Shown here: positions 41,629 through 52,309 of the stretch, one piece after another
How the letters are laid out: each line of letters opens with the position of its first letter
Numbering within the stretch: position 1 is the stretch's first letter
Origin: Russula earlei
Lineage: Eukaryota > Basidiomycota > Agaricomycetes > Russulales > Russulaceae
Length of the DNA: 64,000 nucleotides
Direction: 5' to 3'
Assembly: GCA_025769875.1 (NCBI GenBank)
Contig: JAGFNK010000117.1
Location: forward strand, 1 to 64,000
Made by a program: the position numbers and the translations under genes
Notes under the pieces: model-generated
What the model saw: only the letters and a program-made list of their open reading frames with translations
What the model was told of the DNA's origin: nothing
Databases searched by the model: none

Positions 41629-42404
41629 TCAGATGAATGGTCGTTGGTAGTTGAGGGCCCCCATGATTTGTTGTACCTGTTTCAGATTATTCGGGGGTCT
41701 CGGCCAATTTTTAAGGCCATCCATTCTGACTGGATCAATCTTGAGGGTGCCTTGGTTGATTCGGAAACCCAAGAAGTTGATTTCGTGTTGTTCGAAAGCA
41801 CATTTTGATGCTTTTAGAAAATAGGAGTCTCTTTCGAGCAGGTCAAGAAATTCATGTGTAATTTGTCGGTGGAGGTGCTCTTCCCCTAGACCTGTGGCTA
41901 TTGCCATGTCATCTAGGTAGTTACAGGTGTTTTCAGGGTACTTGAGAAGCCAAGGTCGGAGGGTGTGGTTCATTGCTTGTTGGAAGGCTGCTGGGGCGTT
42001 GGTGAATCCAAAGCCCATTACCATGGGGATGAATGTGCCAAATTGGGTTTTGAAGGCCCCCTTGTGCCAGTCTTCTGGATGGATCAGGATGTTATTATAA
42101 CCAGCTCTGACATCAAATTTGCTAAAGGTGGTTTTGCCCCTTAGGCGGTGCAATTGTTCTTCCATGTTTGGTAGGGCATGATAATCTGGGACAGTGGCAT
42201 TATTGAGTTTTCAGTAGTCCACTACCATTCTTGGGGCAGTACCGTCCTTCTTCTGAACAAAGAAGACAGGGGATACAAAATCTGAAACACCATCTTTGAT
42301 GAAACCCTTGGCCAGGTCTTCTTGTATCTGTCTTGATAATTCTTGTTTTTTGTTCTGGGGAAGTGGGTAAGTTTGGCAATCAAGGAACTTGGGGGCGTCT
42401 GGTT
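41629..42404 (-). pseudogene. GypG reverse transcriptase
   Basis: The 42165-41629 frame holds FSKFDVRAGYNNI, GFGFTNAPAAFQQAMN, the catalytic NYLDDMAIAT box and LGFRINQGTLKIDPVR. The preceding bases (42166-42404) encode KGFIKDGVSDFVSPVFFVQK and MVVDY before a TGA. The active site is intact, and the stop is at a conserved R/K position. Confidence 0.92.
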
Positions 42405-43018
42405 TCAGGGTGATTCTGAAGTCAAGTTCTCCTCAACTGGGTGGGAGTCGTTTAGCCGCTTCTTCTGAGAAGACCTTCTGGTGTTGTAGGTATTCAGGGG
42501 AATGGTGGTTGTCCTTATTTGTGCAACCTGTATTCTCGGTGTTTTAGCTAAGGGTATGGGGGTGAGAAGGACCCCAAGGTGGTTTCTTAGGCGACCAGTG
42601 CTCCAGTTGACCAGGGGGTTTAGTGCTTTTAGGAAAGGATAGCCGAGGATCATTCTATCTTCTCCCAAATTTGTAACATAGAAGGTGAGAATCGTGTGGT
42701 AGGGCCATGGTGTATGGCCATATGAGCATAGTGAGTTAGTGCTCCTCCTTGGTTACTGGTGCCATCTACGTTGATGATGGGTCTGGGGGTCCTGAGGGTT
42801 TGAAGTGGAATTTGTAATTTTTCCACAATTCCTTGGCTAACAAAGTTTTTTGTTGCTCTGCTGTCTAGGAGTGCTTGGCCAGTCTTTCCATTTGTTGTGA
42901 TCATAAAGGGAACTTTCATTGAGTTTTCTTTATGTTGGACAATGGTATCTATTTGGGCCTTAGTACTGACTGTTGTACTTTGGCCTAGAGAAAATCCTCC
43001 TTGAGGATGAGGTCCCAA
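42405..43018 (-). pseudogene. GypG protease
   Basis: Frame 43018-42650 contains KTGQALLDSRATKNFVSQGI. The canonical DSGA is DSRA here (AGA codon instead of GGA), which should disable the aspartic protease. A frameshift near 42660 leads to DRMILGYPFLKALNPLVNW, the conserved C-terminal half (ILGxPFL). Confidence 0.88.
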
Positions 43019-43906
43019 AGTTTGGCCCTATCTTCTGCTGGTAATGTTTTCATGTGGGCTACCATAGTGGAGGCTTCTTCCTCTTTGGGTGGTTCTATGG
43101 TTGATTCAGTAGTGCGTGCTTTGAGAGTGGTGGGAGCAGTATTTTTGGGGCACTCCCGGCTAAGGTGGCCTTTCTCCTGGCAGCAGAAGCAACACCCTTA
43201 TTTTGCTAATTGTTTCCTTTCTTTTTCAGTGAGCTTTTTAAAATTGGACTTGGCGGCGTCCACTTGCATTTGGTCAGGGTGATGAGATTTGTGTTCTGAG
43301 GGGGAGTGTGTGGTTTTTCCTTTAAGTTTTTCCCTGATGGTGATGAACCGTTGATGTTGCCTCCTAGCCTCCTCCTTCCATTCTTGAAGAGTGGTGGGCC
43401 AGACATCTCTGTTCAGGATTGCATGGTAAAGTCCAATTTTTAGGCCATTTTTGAAGCTCTCGATAGCGATAACATCCGTTTCTGGCCACCCTGTTTTGTT
43501 CAGAAGTTGTTCGAAGGTGGAGATATAGTCATCAAGGGAGTCCTTTATCACATGTTTGACAAGAGCTGCTTGGGCATCCTCTTTTTCCGCAGTGTTGGTG
43601 AATTTGAACGTAAAGTCAGTGACAAAGTCATTCCATAATGCTTCGTTCATTCTGTTGATGGGGTTTTGGGCCCTGTTCACCTTTTCCCTGAGTGCAGTTG
43701 CTTGTGAGTTGACCCATACTTTGACTTTTTCTCCTTGAATATAGGAGAGGGCCAGCATTGTTTGTTTAAAAGGGGAAACCATCACTGCTTTGTCATCATT
43801 GAGGCCCCAGTACAAGTTAAATTCCATGATAAAATGTTTTGTTTTGTTCCTTTCCCCTGTGAAGGCCGTGGGTTCTTTACCACTGAGGGACCCATTAGTG
43901 CCTTGA
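43019..43906 (-). pseudogene. GypG gag, main part
   Basis: Frame 43827-43198 encodes the retrotransposon Gag domain (MEFNLYWGLNDDKAVM, GEKVKVWVNSQATA, DFTFKFTNTAEKEDAQ, LDDYISTFEQLLNKTGW). After a TAA, the nucleocapsid knuckle CFCCQEKGHLSREC follows near 43190, with a short tail. The N-terminus is separated by solo LTR D. Confidence 0.9.
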
Positions 43907-44788
43907 TGTTACACCATTTTCCTTTTACGTTTACTTCTTACCTCTTGCTATGGACTGCTTGCTTGCGTACGTCCCTTTACTTACTGGTCTTGTGATCTCT
44001 TACGTCTCGTGATCCCTTCTGTGTTATCATATGATCCATACACGTCCAGGTAACACTGGAGTGCTGTTACTTTCCCTTTGTTTGGTTCTCTTCCCATTTA
44101 TATTCACTTCTTAGTTTTGACTGTGCAATGCTGTGCACCTACTGTGTAGCACAGTTACTTGGTTCTGACTCATTCGTGGCCTCATTCCTATGACTCCTAC
44201 TTATTATGACTCCTACTATACTAGTAGCACAGTCAAAGCGCAGCTATTGCTGCGCTTCTCCTGTATATATAAGCTCAGTACTTTGTGACCAAAGCCCTAA
44301 GCTTGGTCTCTTGTAGAATCCAACCTACTCTTGTCCAACATATTCTCCTGCAACCCACTTCACTCTCACAAACTTAAACCACAACCACCTCTCCATTTCA
44401 TCAATTCTCAACACACCATCCACCATCTACTCTTCGCCTTTCCCTTCCTTCCCTAAGAGTCTCTCTTCACTCCCCTGAGAAGAGCTCTCCTCCTTTAAGA
44501 CCTACCTTCCTCTACTCTCTCTGCGTTGTTCAAGGTCCCCGACGGACTTGAACGCATATAGCTTGTGGAACCAGCCCTAGTCTATCCCATTACAAACTTA
44601 CCCCAGCTTCTCAACGGACTGAGTCATACTAGGAAGGGTCTATTGGCCATAACCTGTTTAGCATAAAACACTTCGACCGCTGCAGGGATCCTTACTCATT
44701 ATACACAGGAACCAGCCCGTTTCTTGAACACCTCTTTATCATTGACTTGTTTTCCGCTTGTGAACTGACACGGCTCATTACCATGACA
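43907..44788 (+). repeat. Solo LTR D (reference copy)
   Basis: 882 bp, TGTTACACCA..TTACCATGACA, perfect TSD CTTGA (43902-43906 and 44789-44793), inserted in GypG gag. It contains TATATATAAG near 44264-44273 and a C/T-rich second half. It is the complete copy used to interpret the broken copies at 27918-32730. Confidence 0.95.
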
Positions 44789-45393
44789 CTTGAGGTGCTG
44801 GGGCAGCTGCTGGCAGGGTGACGATTGGGGGGGCCTGGGCGGCCATCTGAGGGGCCTGAGCGGCAGCTTGGGGTGGCTGTACAGTGACTTGGGGTTGGGC
44901 TGCCATAATGGGTTCTGGGGGGTTCTGTGGTTCGAGTTCTAGGGTTTCAATGAGTTCCTGGTTTCCAAGGGGGTCCTCTGGTTCTAATGCAGGGGATTCA
45001 AAGGGTGTCTGAGTTTCAACAGTGTTTTCTGGTTTGAGGGGGTTGCCTTCTATAGAAGAGGCTTCTGATTCTGACAGGTGTTTCGTAGAGAGGATTGTTT
45101 TCCCTCCAGTAGCCTAGTCCAAGGCTGTTTCTGATGAGTTCTAGATCTTGGTGAGTGTAGAGTTGTCCTTGTCTGAGTTGTAGTTCAAACCAACAATTGT
45201 TGATGAATTCAACAGGTAGTTCTTCGTTGTTTTCAGTGGTGATGTAGCAGAGAAAGGTGTGAAAGCTGTCCCAAGTGGCAGTTCCTACAACGTGTTCGGG
45301 GAGGTCTGGGGAGGGTCTGGGTTGGACACAGATCCAACGGTTCGGTGGTAGTTCAAGGTTGATCTCCAGAATGGAGTAAGGAAGCTTAGCTTG
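44789..45393 (-). pseudogene. GypG gag N-terminal extension
   Basis: From about 45375 the minus strand encodes ELPPNRWICVQPRPSPDLPE, TATWDSFHTFLCYITTENN and LGLGYWRENNPLYETPVRI. After a one-base shift near 45050 comes an A-, P- and Q-rich stretch (MAAQPQVTVQPPQAA) up to the solo LTR. It is the N-terminal arm of Gag. GypB, by comparison, carries a much longer region before its Gag. Confidence 0.7.
45382..45392 (-). promoter_or_regulatory. GypG self-priming site (putative)
   Basis: One base after the 5' LTR the minus strand reads AAGCTAAGCTT. It is perfectly complementary to AAGCTTAGCTT in the LTR (+ 45724-45734), which starts 27 nt after TATTTAA (+ 45762-45768). Same layout as in GypB and GypJ. 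Confidence 0.72.
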
Positions 45394-45985
45394 TGTTATG
45401 GCATTGTGGCCGTAAGAGTGTTAGCCCAAGGTTCAATGGGCCAAGTCCCTGTGACTTGGTTCAAGGGGTTCAGTGGGGCTGGCTCAAAGAGACCAGGTCA
45501 GAGGTTTAGCGTCTCAAGGCTGAGCCAGACAATGACTCAGTCCGCAGACAGAGTTGATCTTCTGGTTTCACAGAAGAGGAGGATGATGAGAGAGAAGCAG
45601 AGGAGGAAGAGGAACACGAGGGTTCCTTGAGGTGTGCTTAGGTCAAGCAGAGTATAGGCCAGCACAAGCAAAGTTGTGATTGAGAGAGAGTACAGGGCAA
45701 GGGATGCGACAGGAAATGGGACAAAGCTAAGCTTGGGGCATTCCCCAGCTTCTACAGGCGCTTAAATACTGTATCTAGCAAGGCTGTACAGTACCATATG
45801 CGGAACAATAGATAATGCTAACCAGTAGCAAAAGGAGCTCGAACAATAGGTGAAACACAATGAGTGAAACAATAAGAGGCCATCAAGATCAAGGGATGAA
45901 ACAGTAACCAAGGGTACGAGGGTGAAAGGTAGGGAACAATAAGAAGTGAAACAGGGACAAACCGAAAGAGGGGTAGATCACAACA
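45394..45985 (-). repeat. GypG 5' LTR
   Basis: 592 bp, TGTTATGGCA..GATCACAACA on plus, partner of 36495-37087, followed by the TSD copy GAGGA. Confidence 0.95.
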
Positions 45986-47097
45986 GAGGATGCAAGTGGT
46001 GATCTTGGGGCAGTCAACAGTGTCGTGTCCACTGTTGAGACACCAAGAACATTTGTCAGTGATGCGAGGGGCAAACTGATACATGGATCCATGATTGCTT
46101 CCTTGGCATCCTTATGTTCTTGCTTGGTTAGTTCCAGCATGGATTGGAATAGGATCCTTGGCTTGAGTCGAGTTTTGGCGTTGGCCCTGGCCAATTTGAC
46201 CTCACTGTCTCGAATCTCCCACAGCATATCGTGATAATGCCCTCTGGCCATGACAAGTTGATTTGCCATTTGTTGTGCCTTTTTGATGGTGAACCGATAG
46301 CAAAGAACTTCGGCCTCAAGAGACAAATCTCTTTTGAAGGTGAGGGCTTCATTCACGGCTTTTGTGTGTCTGAGTCCTTCTTGAAATAGGAAGGCATCTT
46401 TCATCATGAAGAGAGGGTGGGGGTAGGGGTCAGCATGAGCTCGAATTGAAATTCAATGAGTAGGACAACCAGGACCGTATGTTGTGCTGACTGATGGGAA
46501 TCTGTTAGTTAGGTCGGGTAGGACAAATCATGGGGGAATGGTGTTGTCTTCATTCCCTGGGTTGGGAATTAGAATGTCTAGCCCAAGATTGCCTTCCATC
46601 CAGCCGTCTCCCAGCTCTCGCAGTTCAGCTAGAGTATCCGTTCCAGGGGGTACGGATGCTACATAGGCAGGGGGAGGAATGTCATTGTCAATTGATGTCA
46701 CCAGAGCGAAGTTTTCATTAAGAAGGACAATGTTTGTTGGTTGTTGAGGGATGGGTGTGTCAAGTTGAGGAGGAATGGGAATGGGGTCAGGAGAGGGAGA
46801 GCAGACGTGATAGGATGGGCTGCGAGTTATTGGGGAGTTAGTTCCTCTAGTAGGGGAGCAATTGCCAAAGGCTTGTAGTATGGTGGGTAGAGTCTCTTTG
46901 TGCCAGAGTTCCTGAGCTTGTGCTACCATTGCTGCATGTCGTGCAGCACGTTGCACTAGGAGTTGGGTGTTGATAGTTGCAGCTGTGGATGGGGATGGTT
47001 CTCTGGAGATCGGTAGGGGGATGAGGGTTGGAGAGTATGGAGGAGTAGGGATGAGTGTAGCAGAAGAGGCAGTGGGTGAGTTAGAACTGGAGGACAT
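45986..47097 (-). pseudogene. GypF(-) ORF3, main part (post-pol zinc-knuckle ORF)
   Basis: Begins at 47097 (MSSSSNSPTASSATLIP), about 60 bp after pol ends. Residues 1-190 are P-, S- and T-rich and stop at about 46528. The frame resumes from 46407 with a helical, charged domain (LFQEGLRHTKAVNEALTFKR, LWEIRDSEVKLARANAK). A frameshift near 46080 precedes the knuckle CSWCLNSGHDTVDC (+ 46010-46051) and the start of a second one (CILC), where GypG is inserted. The layout resembles a second Gag: disordered N-terminus, helices, nucleocapsid knuckles. Function unknown. Confidence 0.78.
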
Positions 47098-47156
47098 TTT
47101 AGAATGTTTGGGAGATGGGGAAGGGTGGTGAAGAAGTTAGTTGTGAATGGTGGTTT

Positions 47157-48400
47157 TTATATTTGGGGTTGTCCAGCCGTGGCGGAGTAATACTCTTTTA
47201 GGAGTTCTGGGGCCTTGAGGTTGTGGTGGTCGACCCATGAGTCATCTGATGCTGGGTAACCCTTCCAATGTATGAGATATTGAAGTTTACATGTTCGTCC
47301 AAACCTTCTGGCATTTAGAATGGCTTTGATTTCATATTCTTCCTTGTTATCAATGATCGGGGGAGGTCGTGTAAATGGTGTGCCATATTCCTCCATTTCT
47401 ATATATGGCAAGAGTAAGTTGACGTGGAAAATGTTATGTACTTTCATGGATGGTGGAAGTTGAAGTTGATAGGCAACTTTGGAAATTCTTTTGATGATAG
47501 GGAAAGGTCCGTATCGTTTGGGTGTAAGTTTGCGATTTCCTCGTGTTTTGAGGTTCTTGCTTTCTAACCATACAAGGGTTCCTTCTTTCATTTCTGGGAT
47601 GTCAGGTTTTAGGGGTTGTTGTTTACGTTCTAAAAGTTGTTGTGCATCGTGTCCAGATTGTTCTAGTTCTTTGAGGTGATCAGTGGAGGTGGGAACATTG
47701 TTGTCCTCAAGGTTTATGTTGATCTGGGGTTTGAATCCCATGAGGAGTTCATGTGGTGATTGTCGTGATACTTTGTGTTTCCATGAATTGTGTGCGTATT
47801 CTGCAATGGGAAGCATTTTTGCCCAGGAGTGTGGATGAGTTGTGGTCCAGGGTCTTAGGTATTGTTCCAGCCAGGCATTCATTCATTCTGTTTGTCCATA
47901 AGTTGGGGGGTGGAATGCGGTTGACATGTTTTGTTTGATGCCTAGACTTTTGCATAAGGCTTTGGAGAAGTTTGATGCAAATCGAGGGTCTCTGTCAGAT
48001 ATGATTCTTTTGGGGATGCTGAACCAGGGTATGAGGTGTTTTAGATACTTGTTTGCAACACCTGTTCTGTCGATTGTCTTGTTGCATGGAATGAACTTTG
48101 TTGCTTTGGAGCATCCTTGATCGATGATAGTGAGGATGCTGTTGAATCTGTCTGATTTGGGTAAGTCCATGATCAGGTCCATTGATACGTATTGAAAGGG
48201 GCCTTGTTCAACATGTGTATTGATGAAGAAGGTTGTGGCTTTCTTTCTGGGTATATTGGTTTTGGATTCTTGGCATTTGGCACAGCCTTTGACGTATTGT
48301 TCTACAAATTGTCGTAGTCTAGGTCCTTCATAGTGTTGTTTGACTAAATCCCAAGTATTGGCTATTCTGGGGTGTCCTGCAGGTAATGCGTCATGGAACT
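47157..48400 (-). pseudogene. GypF(-) integrase and chromodomain
   Basis: Around 48290-48240 the zinc region CAKCQESKTN is seen. Frame 48182-47883 carries the catalytic core (MDLIMDLPKSDRFNSILTII, IPKRIISDRDPRFASN, MSTAFHPPTYGQTE). After a single TGA, 47882-47157 gives the core end (MNAWLEQYLRPW), the GPF module (GTLVWLESKNL, YGPFPIIKRI) and a chromodomain (EYEIKAILNAR, LQYLIHWKGYPASDDSW). Apart from the stops the enzyme is complete. Confidence 0.93.
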
Positions 48401-48401
48401 G

Positions 48402-49740
48402 TCATAGGATTTCTCGTCGTTTGTCATGTTTGTCAGGTAAGTAAATTTTTTGAGTGAAAATTTCAGGTGGGAGGAGGGTAGTTTTTTGTTCTTCTACCCC
48501 CTTGTTAAGGTCTTTACAATGAGAAAGAGTGTCAGCAATGGTATGGGTGTGTCCAGGGACATGTTCCATGGTTATATTGAAGTCTTGCATATATTGCATC
48601 CATCTTGCTTGTCGTCCAGTTTGTTTTTGCAGTTCTTTAAAGTATGTAAGATTTTTGTGGTCTGTTCTTATTCTAACTGGTTGTTCTGTGCCTAGGAAGA
48701 ATGGTCGACCACTTTTAAGACCGAAGATGACAGCAGCTAATTCTTTATCATGTGCATCATAGTTTCTTTCCACATCTAATAATGTTCTTGAGTAGAATGC
48801 TATAGAATGAAGTCCATCTTTGTGTTCTTGAGAAATGACTGCTCCTATAGCGAATCCTGACACATCAGTGTCAAGAATGAATTGTTTGGTCCAATCTGGG
48901 GTTCATAAGACTGGATAAGATACGCATGTGTCTTTTAGCGTTTGAAACGCCTGTTCTTCTTTGGATGTCCATTCCCATTGTCTGTTCTTTTTTGTTAGAT
49001 CATTGAGGGGTCTGGCTTTTATTGAGAAGTTTGAAATGAAGTTGCAATAAAAGTTGCAGAACCCTAGGAAACTTCGGACTTCTTTTAGTGTTTTTGGTGT
49101 GGGCCAGTCTTTGATCCCTTTAACTTTGACTGGGTCCATAGTGATTTTTCCTTCGCCAATGATTACGCCCAAATATTCAACCTTCTTTTTGTGGAATTGG
49201 CACTTTTCCGGTTTGAGATATAGGTCATGTTGTTTTAACTTTGATAGAATGTGTTTGACTTTGGATCTATGTTCTTCTTCGTTGTCCCTTGTGGCAATGA
49301 TAATGTCATCCATATAAATTTTAAGCCATCCTTGGGTGAGTTCTTCTTGAAAGATGTCGTCCATCATGGTTTGGAAGGTTGCTGGAGAATTGGTTAATCC
49401 AAAGAACATCACTGTTGGTTCAAATAACCCATCACTGGTTTTGAAGGTGGCTTTCCACTTGTCTCCTTCCTTAATCCTAATGTTGTTATAACCCCATCTA
49501 ATGTCAAATTTGGTGAAGAGTTCTTTGCCTGCTAGGGCATGTATTAATTCTGGGATTAAAGGAAGTGGGTAGACGTTGGGTATGGTCCATTTGTTTAGAT
49601 TTCTGTAATCTTGTACTGGTTGAAATTTGCCATCTTTCTTTTTAATTAGGAAGAAACCGCTTGCATATGGTGAATTGGATCTTCTGATTCGTTTTAATCA
49701 TAGGTTTTGTTCATGGAATTTCCCTTGTTCCTCTTTCTCT
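48402..49740 (-). pseudogene. GypF(-) reverse transcriptase and RNase H
   Basis: RT starts near 49680 (ASGFFLIKKKDGKFQPVQDY, FTKFDIRWGYNNI), continues through MFFGLTNSPATFQTMMDDI and the catalytic KIYMDDIIIAT box, and ends with a connection domain. After a TGA at about 48903, RNase H follows (ILDTDVSGFAIGAVIS, AHDKELAAVIFGLK, IRTDHKNLTYF) and a linker to 48402. The lesions are isolated TGA codons, so the sequence is close to functional. Confidence 0.93.
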
Positions 49741-50462
49741 TTGGGTGATAGAGGGTAAACTCTACAATTAATTGTTGTAGGGGCATCGGGTTTGCGATCA
49801 ATGGCATGGTCCCATTTCCTTGGTCCAGGGAATCTTTCAGATTCTTGTTCCATGAAGACTTGGCCATAAGCGTGGTACTGAGGGGGGACTATTTATTGCC
49901 AAGTTAGTTGTTTCGATTCCATTTGAGATTCTTCTAATTGTTGGGCGATTGTAGTCTTTCGCAGTTGGGTCTGCATCCAAAGTTCATCTCCTTCTTCCCA
50001 TTTGATGATGTTTCTTATCCATTCTGGTGTCTTTTTGTCTCCAGATAGGACTATCCTTCCCATTAATGTTCCTTTAGTCCAGTTAATTTTAGGGTTTGTC
50101 GATTCGAGGAAGGGGTACCCCAGGATCAGGTTGTCTTGTCCAATATCTGCTATGAGGAATTGATGTTTGCTCCTTTGTCCTAGTAGTTTTAGTTCTAGGT
50201 CTACCGCTAGGGTGATCTTTCCTAGGCGGTTAGGAGTATTGTTGACATTTTTTACTATCCTAGGTACTGATAGTTCTCATGTTTTCAGTTGGAGCTCTCT
50301 AGTTAATTTTGGGGAGATGAAGCATTCGGTCGCCCCACTATCAATTAATGTGACTTTCTTTTTGGCTATTGAGGTTCCAACATATATTGTCAAATTGACC
50401 TGCATTGACTTCTTTATAGTGTTATATACATTGGAAACACCTAGTGCCCAAGCCATCACCAT
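49741..50462 (-). pseudogene. GypF(-) protease and spacer to RT
   Basis: Frame 50462-50277 holds the aspartic protease VTLIDSGATECFISPKL. After a TGA come ADIGQDNLILGYPFLESTNP (flap and C-terminal half) and the RT lead-in KWDHAIDRKPDAPTTINCRV near 49800. The catalytic DSGA is preserved. Confidence 0.9.
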
Positions 50463-50467
50463 TATGC

Positions 50468-52046
50468 TCAGGTGTCTGGAAAATCCTCCTTTTCATCCTC
50501 ATCGGTTTCTTCATTCAACATCTTGATGAACTCTTCTCTTTCATTTTTTGAGAGAGCCTTGGCAGCTTTTGCAGCTTTGATGGTCGCACTTTCTTTGATG
50601 ATTTTGACGATGGAGGATTCGGATGTGACAGTAGTTACTTCCGCTGCGCATGCACATGTTGTCTTGCATTTCGGTTTCATGGGACAGTCTCTGGCAAGGT
50701 GTCCCTGCTTTGAGCAGTGGAAACACCTACCTTCAGCTCGATGTTTTTCCTTGTCCGCTTCAGTGATCACTTTGCGTGCCACGCCAGCGCTGGTGTCCAT
50801 TGCGTTGGGATCGTGAGGTGGGAGGTGTGCGCATGGTGCAGTGGCATTGTTAGTGGCATTGCCGTGCGTTCCCCAGGTGGAGAGATGAGCCCAGGGGCAG
50901 TTTGGATTTGCATTGCGGTTGTGTGTGTTAGCATGATTGGTGAGGACCATGTGTTTGTGCATCCAGATCTGGTGTTGTTTCTGTGCACTGGAAATCCATT
51001 CTTGAAACGTGACGGGGTCTTCTTGGCTAATGATAGCTTTGACCAAGGGTTTGGGGAGACCACATGTGAAAAGGCGCATGACCATTGGATTGTCTGTGTG
51101 CAGCGATCCGCAACATGTGAGCAATTTGAAGTTAGTGATATATTCATCAAGATTGTTTTCTTTCATCTTGAGTTCGCATAACTGGTCTTGCACATGCTCG
51201 CGTTCAGCATAATCGGTAAATGCTCGTTTGAATTGTTGCTCCATGGCCTGCCAAGCAGTCAATCCAAAGGGAATCTCATCTGGGTCAAGCATGACTTTTT
51301 CAAGCCATTCGTCCATTGCTTCGACCCATCTGTTGACACGAGGTCCTTCCATTAATGACAAGAAGTAGGCACACTTTTTGATGGGATTCTGAGCAATCTT
51401 GCTGTCGAAGTTCATTCTCATGAACCTTCAGAACGCTGTAAGAAATGCATGGGTGCATGTGCGGTCGCCATTGAAGGCCTTTGGTGGGACGCCTTCAAGT
51501 TTTCCGTTGTCAGGAGGGTGTGTGTCTCGGCCGTATGTGGTGCATGTGTTGTAGTCATCAGGGTCAGGGCTCGGAGGTTGTCTTCCGCGTCCTCCAAAGC
51601 CTTGGAATAGAGAGGGGCATGGATATGCTTGCACCATCCCGGATGATGCGAGTTGCTGAGGAATTTGTGTGGGCGGTTCTTCTGGTTCGTTGGCCGCGAT
51701 GAAAAGTTGTGTCATGGTCTCAGGTTCTTGTTCCATGGGTTCAGCAGGTGCAGGTCCGGGGGTTGGGGCACGCGATGGGTTCTTTGAGTTTGGAATGGGC
51801 TCACCTGATGCAATGAGCTGTTCCATATCAAGACCTTTAAGAGGGTCATTGACTAGTCTGAGAGTTGGGTGTGCGACGTGATAGGCTTCGAAGTAGTCTT
51901 TGCAGCATCGGATTTTGAACCAAACACCATAGAGGTGTCATTGTGATTTATTACTGATGCACTGTAGATATCACTCTGGGGTGTCAGCGCAATGCTCCAG
52001 ATAGTATTTCCATTATTTGGATCGATTTATGGCTTAGTCTGGTCGA
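50468..52046 (-). pseudogene. GypF(-) gag
   Basis: From the Copia-H border down: YYLEHCADTPE, HLYGVWFKIRCCKDYFEAYH and a P-rich segment from 51826. After a TGA near 51428 comes the Gag domain (MRMNFDSKIAQNPIKKCAYF, FKRAFTDYAEREHVQDQLCE, LDEYITNFKLLTCCG) and the knuckle CFHCSKQGHLARDC, with a lysine-rich acidic tail. The frame 51421-50468 is intact for 317 codons. The N-terminus is cut by Copia-H. Confidence 0.9.
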
Positions 52047-52206
52047 TATTACAGGCAGAGGAGCAGTAGTATACCTTAGTCTCAATTGCTCCTCTGCAGG
52101 TGTGTAGTAGTTTGACTCCTCATAACAATACTAGTCTCAATTGCTCCTCTGCAGTTCCCTTTGAGTCCTGTGGACATAAGGGTGCTATTAGGTCGCTTAT
52201 TTAACA
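52047..52206 (+). repeat. Copia-H 5' LTR (start inferred)
   Basis: Begins TATTACAGGC (probably TGTT.. originally) and ends TTTAACA. It contains GCAGAGGAGCA pairing with TGCTCCTCTGC and a second copy of the CTCAATTGCTCCTCTGCAG arm, reminiscent of the doubled stem-loops in other copia LTRs here. Confidence 0.6.
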
Positions 52207-52218
52207 GGTTATGGGCCC
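52207..52218 (+). promoter_or_regulatory. Copia-H primer binding site
   Basis: GGTTATGGGCCC directly after the LTR complements GGGCCCATAACC, the anticodon arm of initiator tRNA-Met. Copia-I has the identical site. Confidence 0.8.
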
Positions 52219-52309
52219 TGCTGTGCGACTTTAAGCAGAGCTTCACTCTACCCTCCCTATTTCACTTCTAGGACTCTTCAACAACTTCTGCTCTTGCCCA
52301 AGCAGTAAA

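Larger units (their letters stand above)
36495..45985 (-). mobile_element. GypG: complete Ty3/gypsy chromovirus
   Basis: LTRs 36495-37087 and 45394-45985 (about 592 bp) have a perfect TSD, GAGGA (36490-36494 and 45986-45990). Joining the flanks restores the GypF(-) ORF3 zinc knuckle. On the minus strand: gag (split by solo LTR D), protease, RT, RNase H, integrase (split by solo LTR B2), chromodomain, then an extra ORF3 with a zinc knuckle. The polypurine tract GAGGGGGGCATGA (+ 37088-37100) precedes the 3' LTR. Frameshifts and TGA stops inactivate it. Confidence 0.95.

Noticed and set aside
52207..52218. Possible tRNA-Met fragment
   Set aside because: Only 12 bases match the anticodon arm and they sit exactly behind an LTR, so it is a primer binding site. 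I saw no complete tRNA or rRNA gene.
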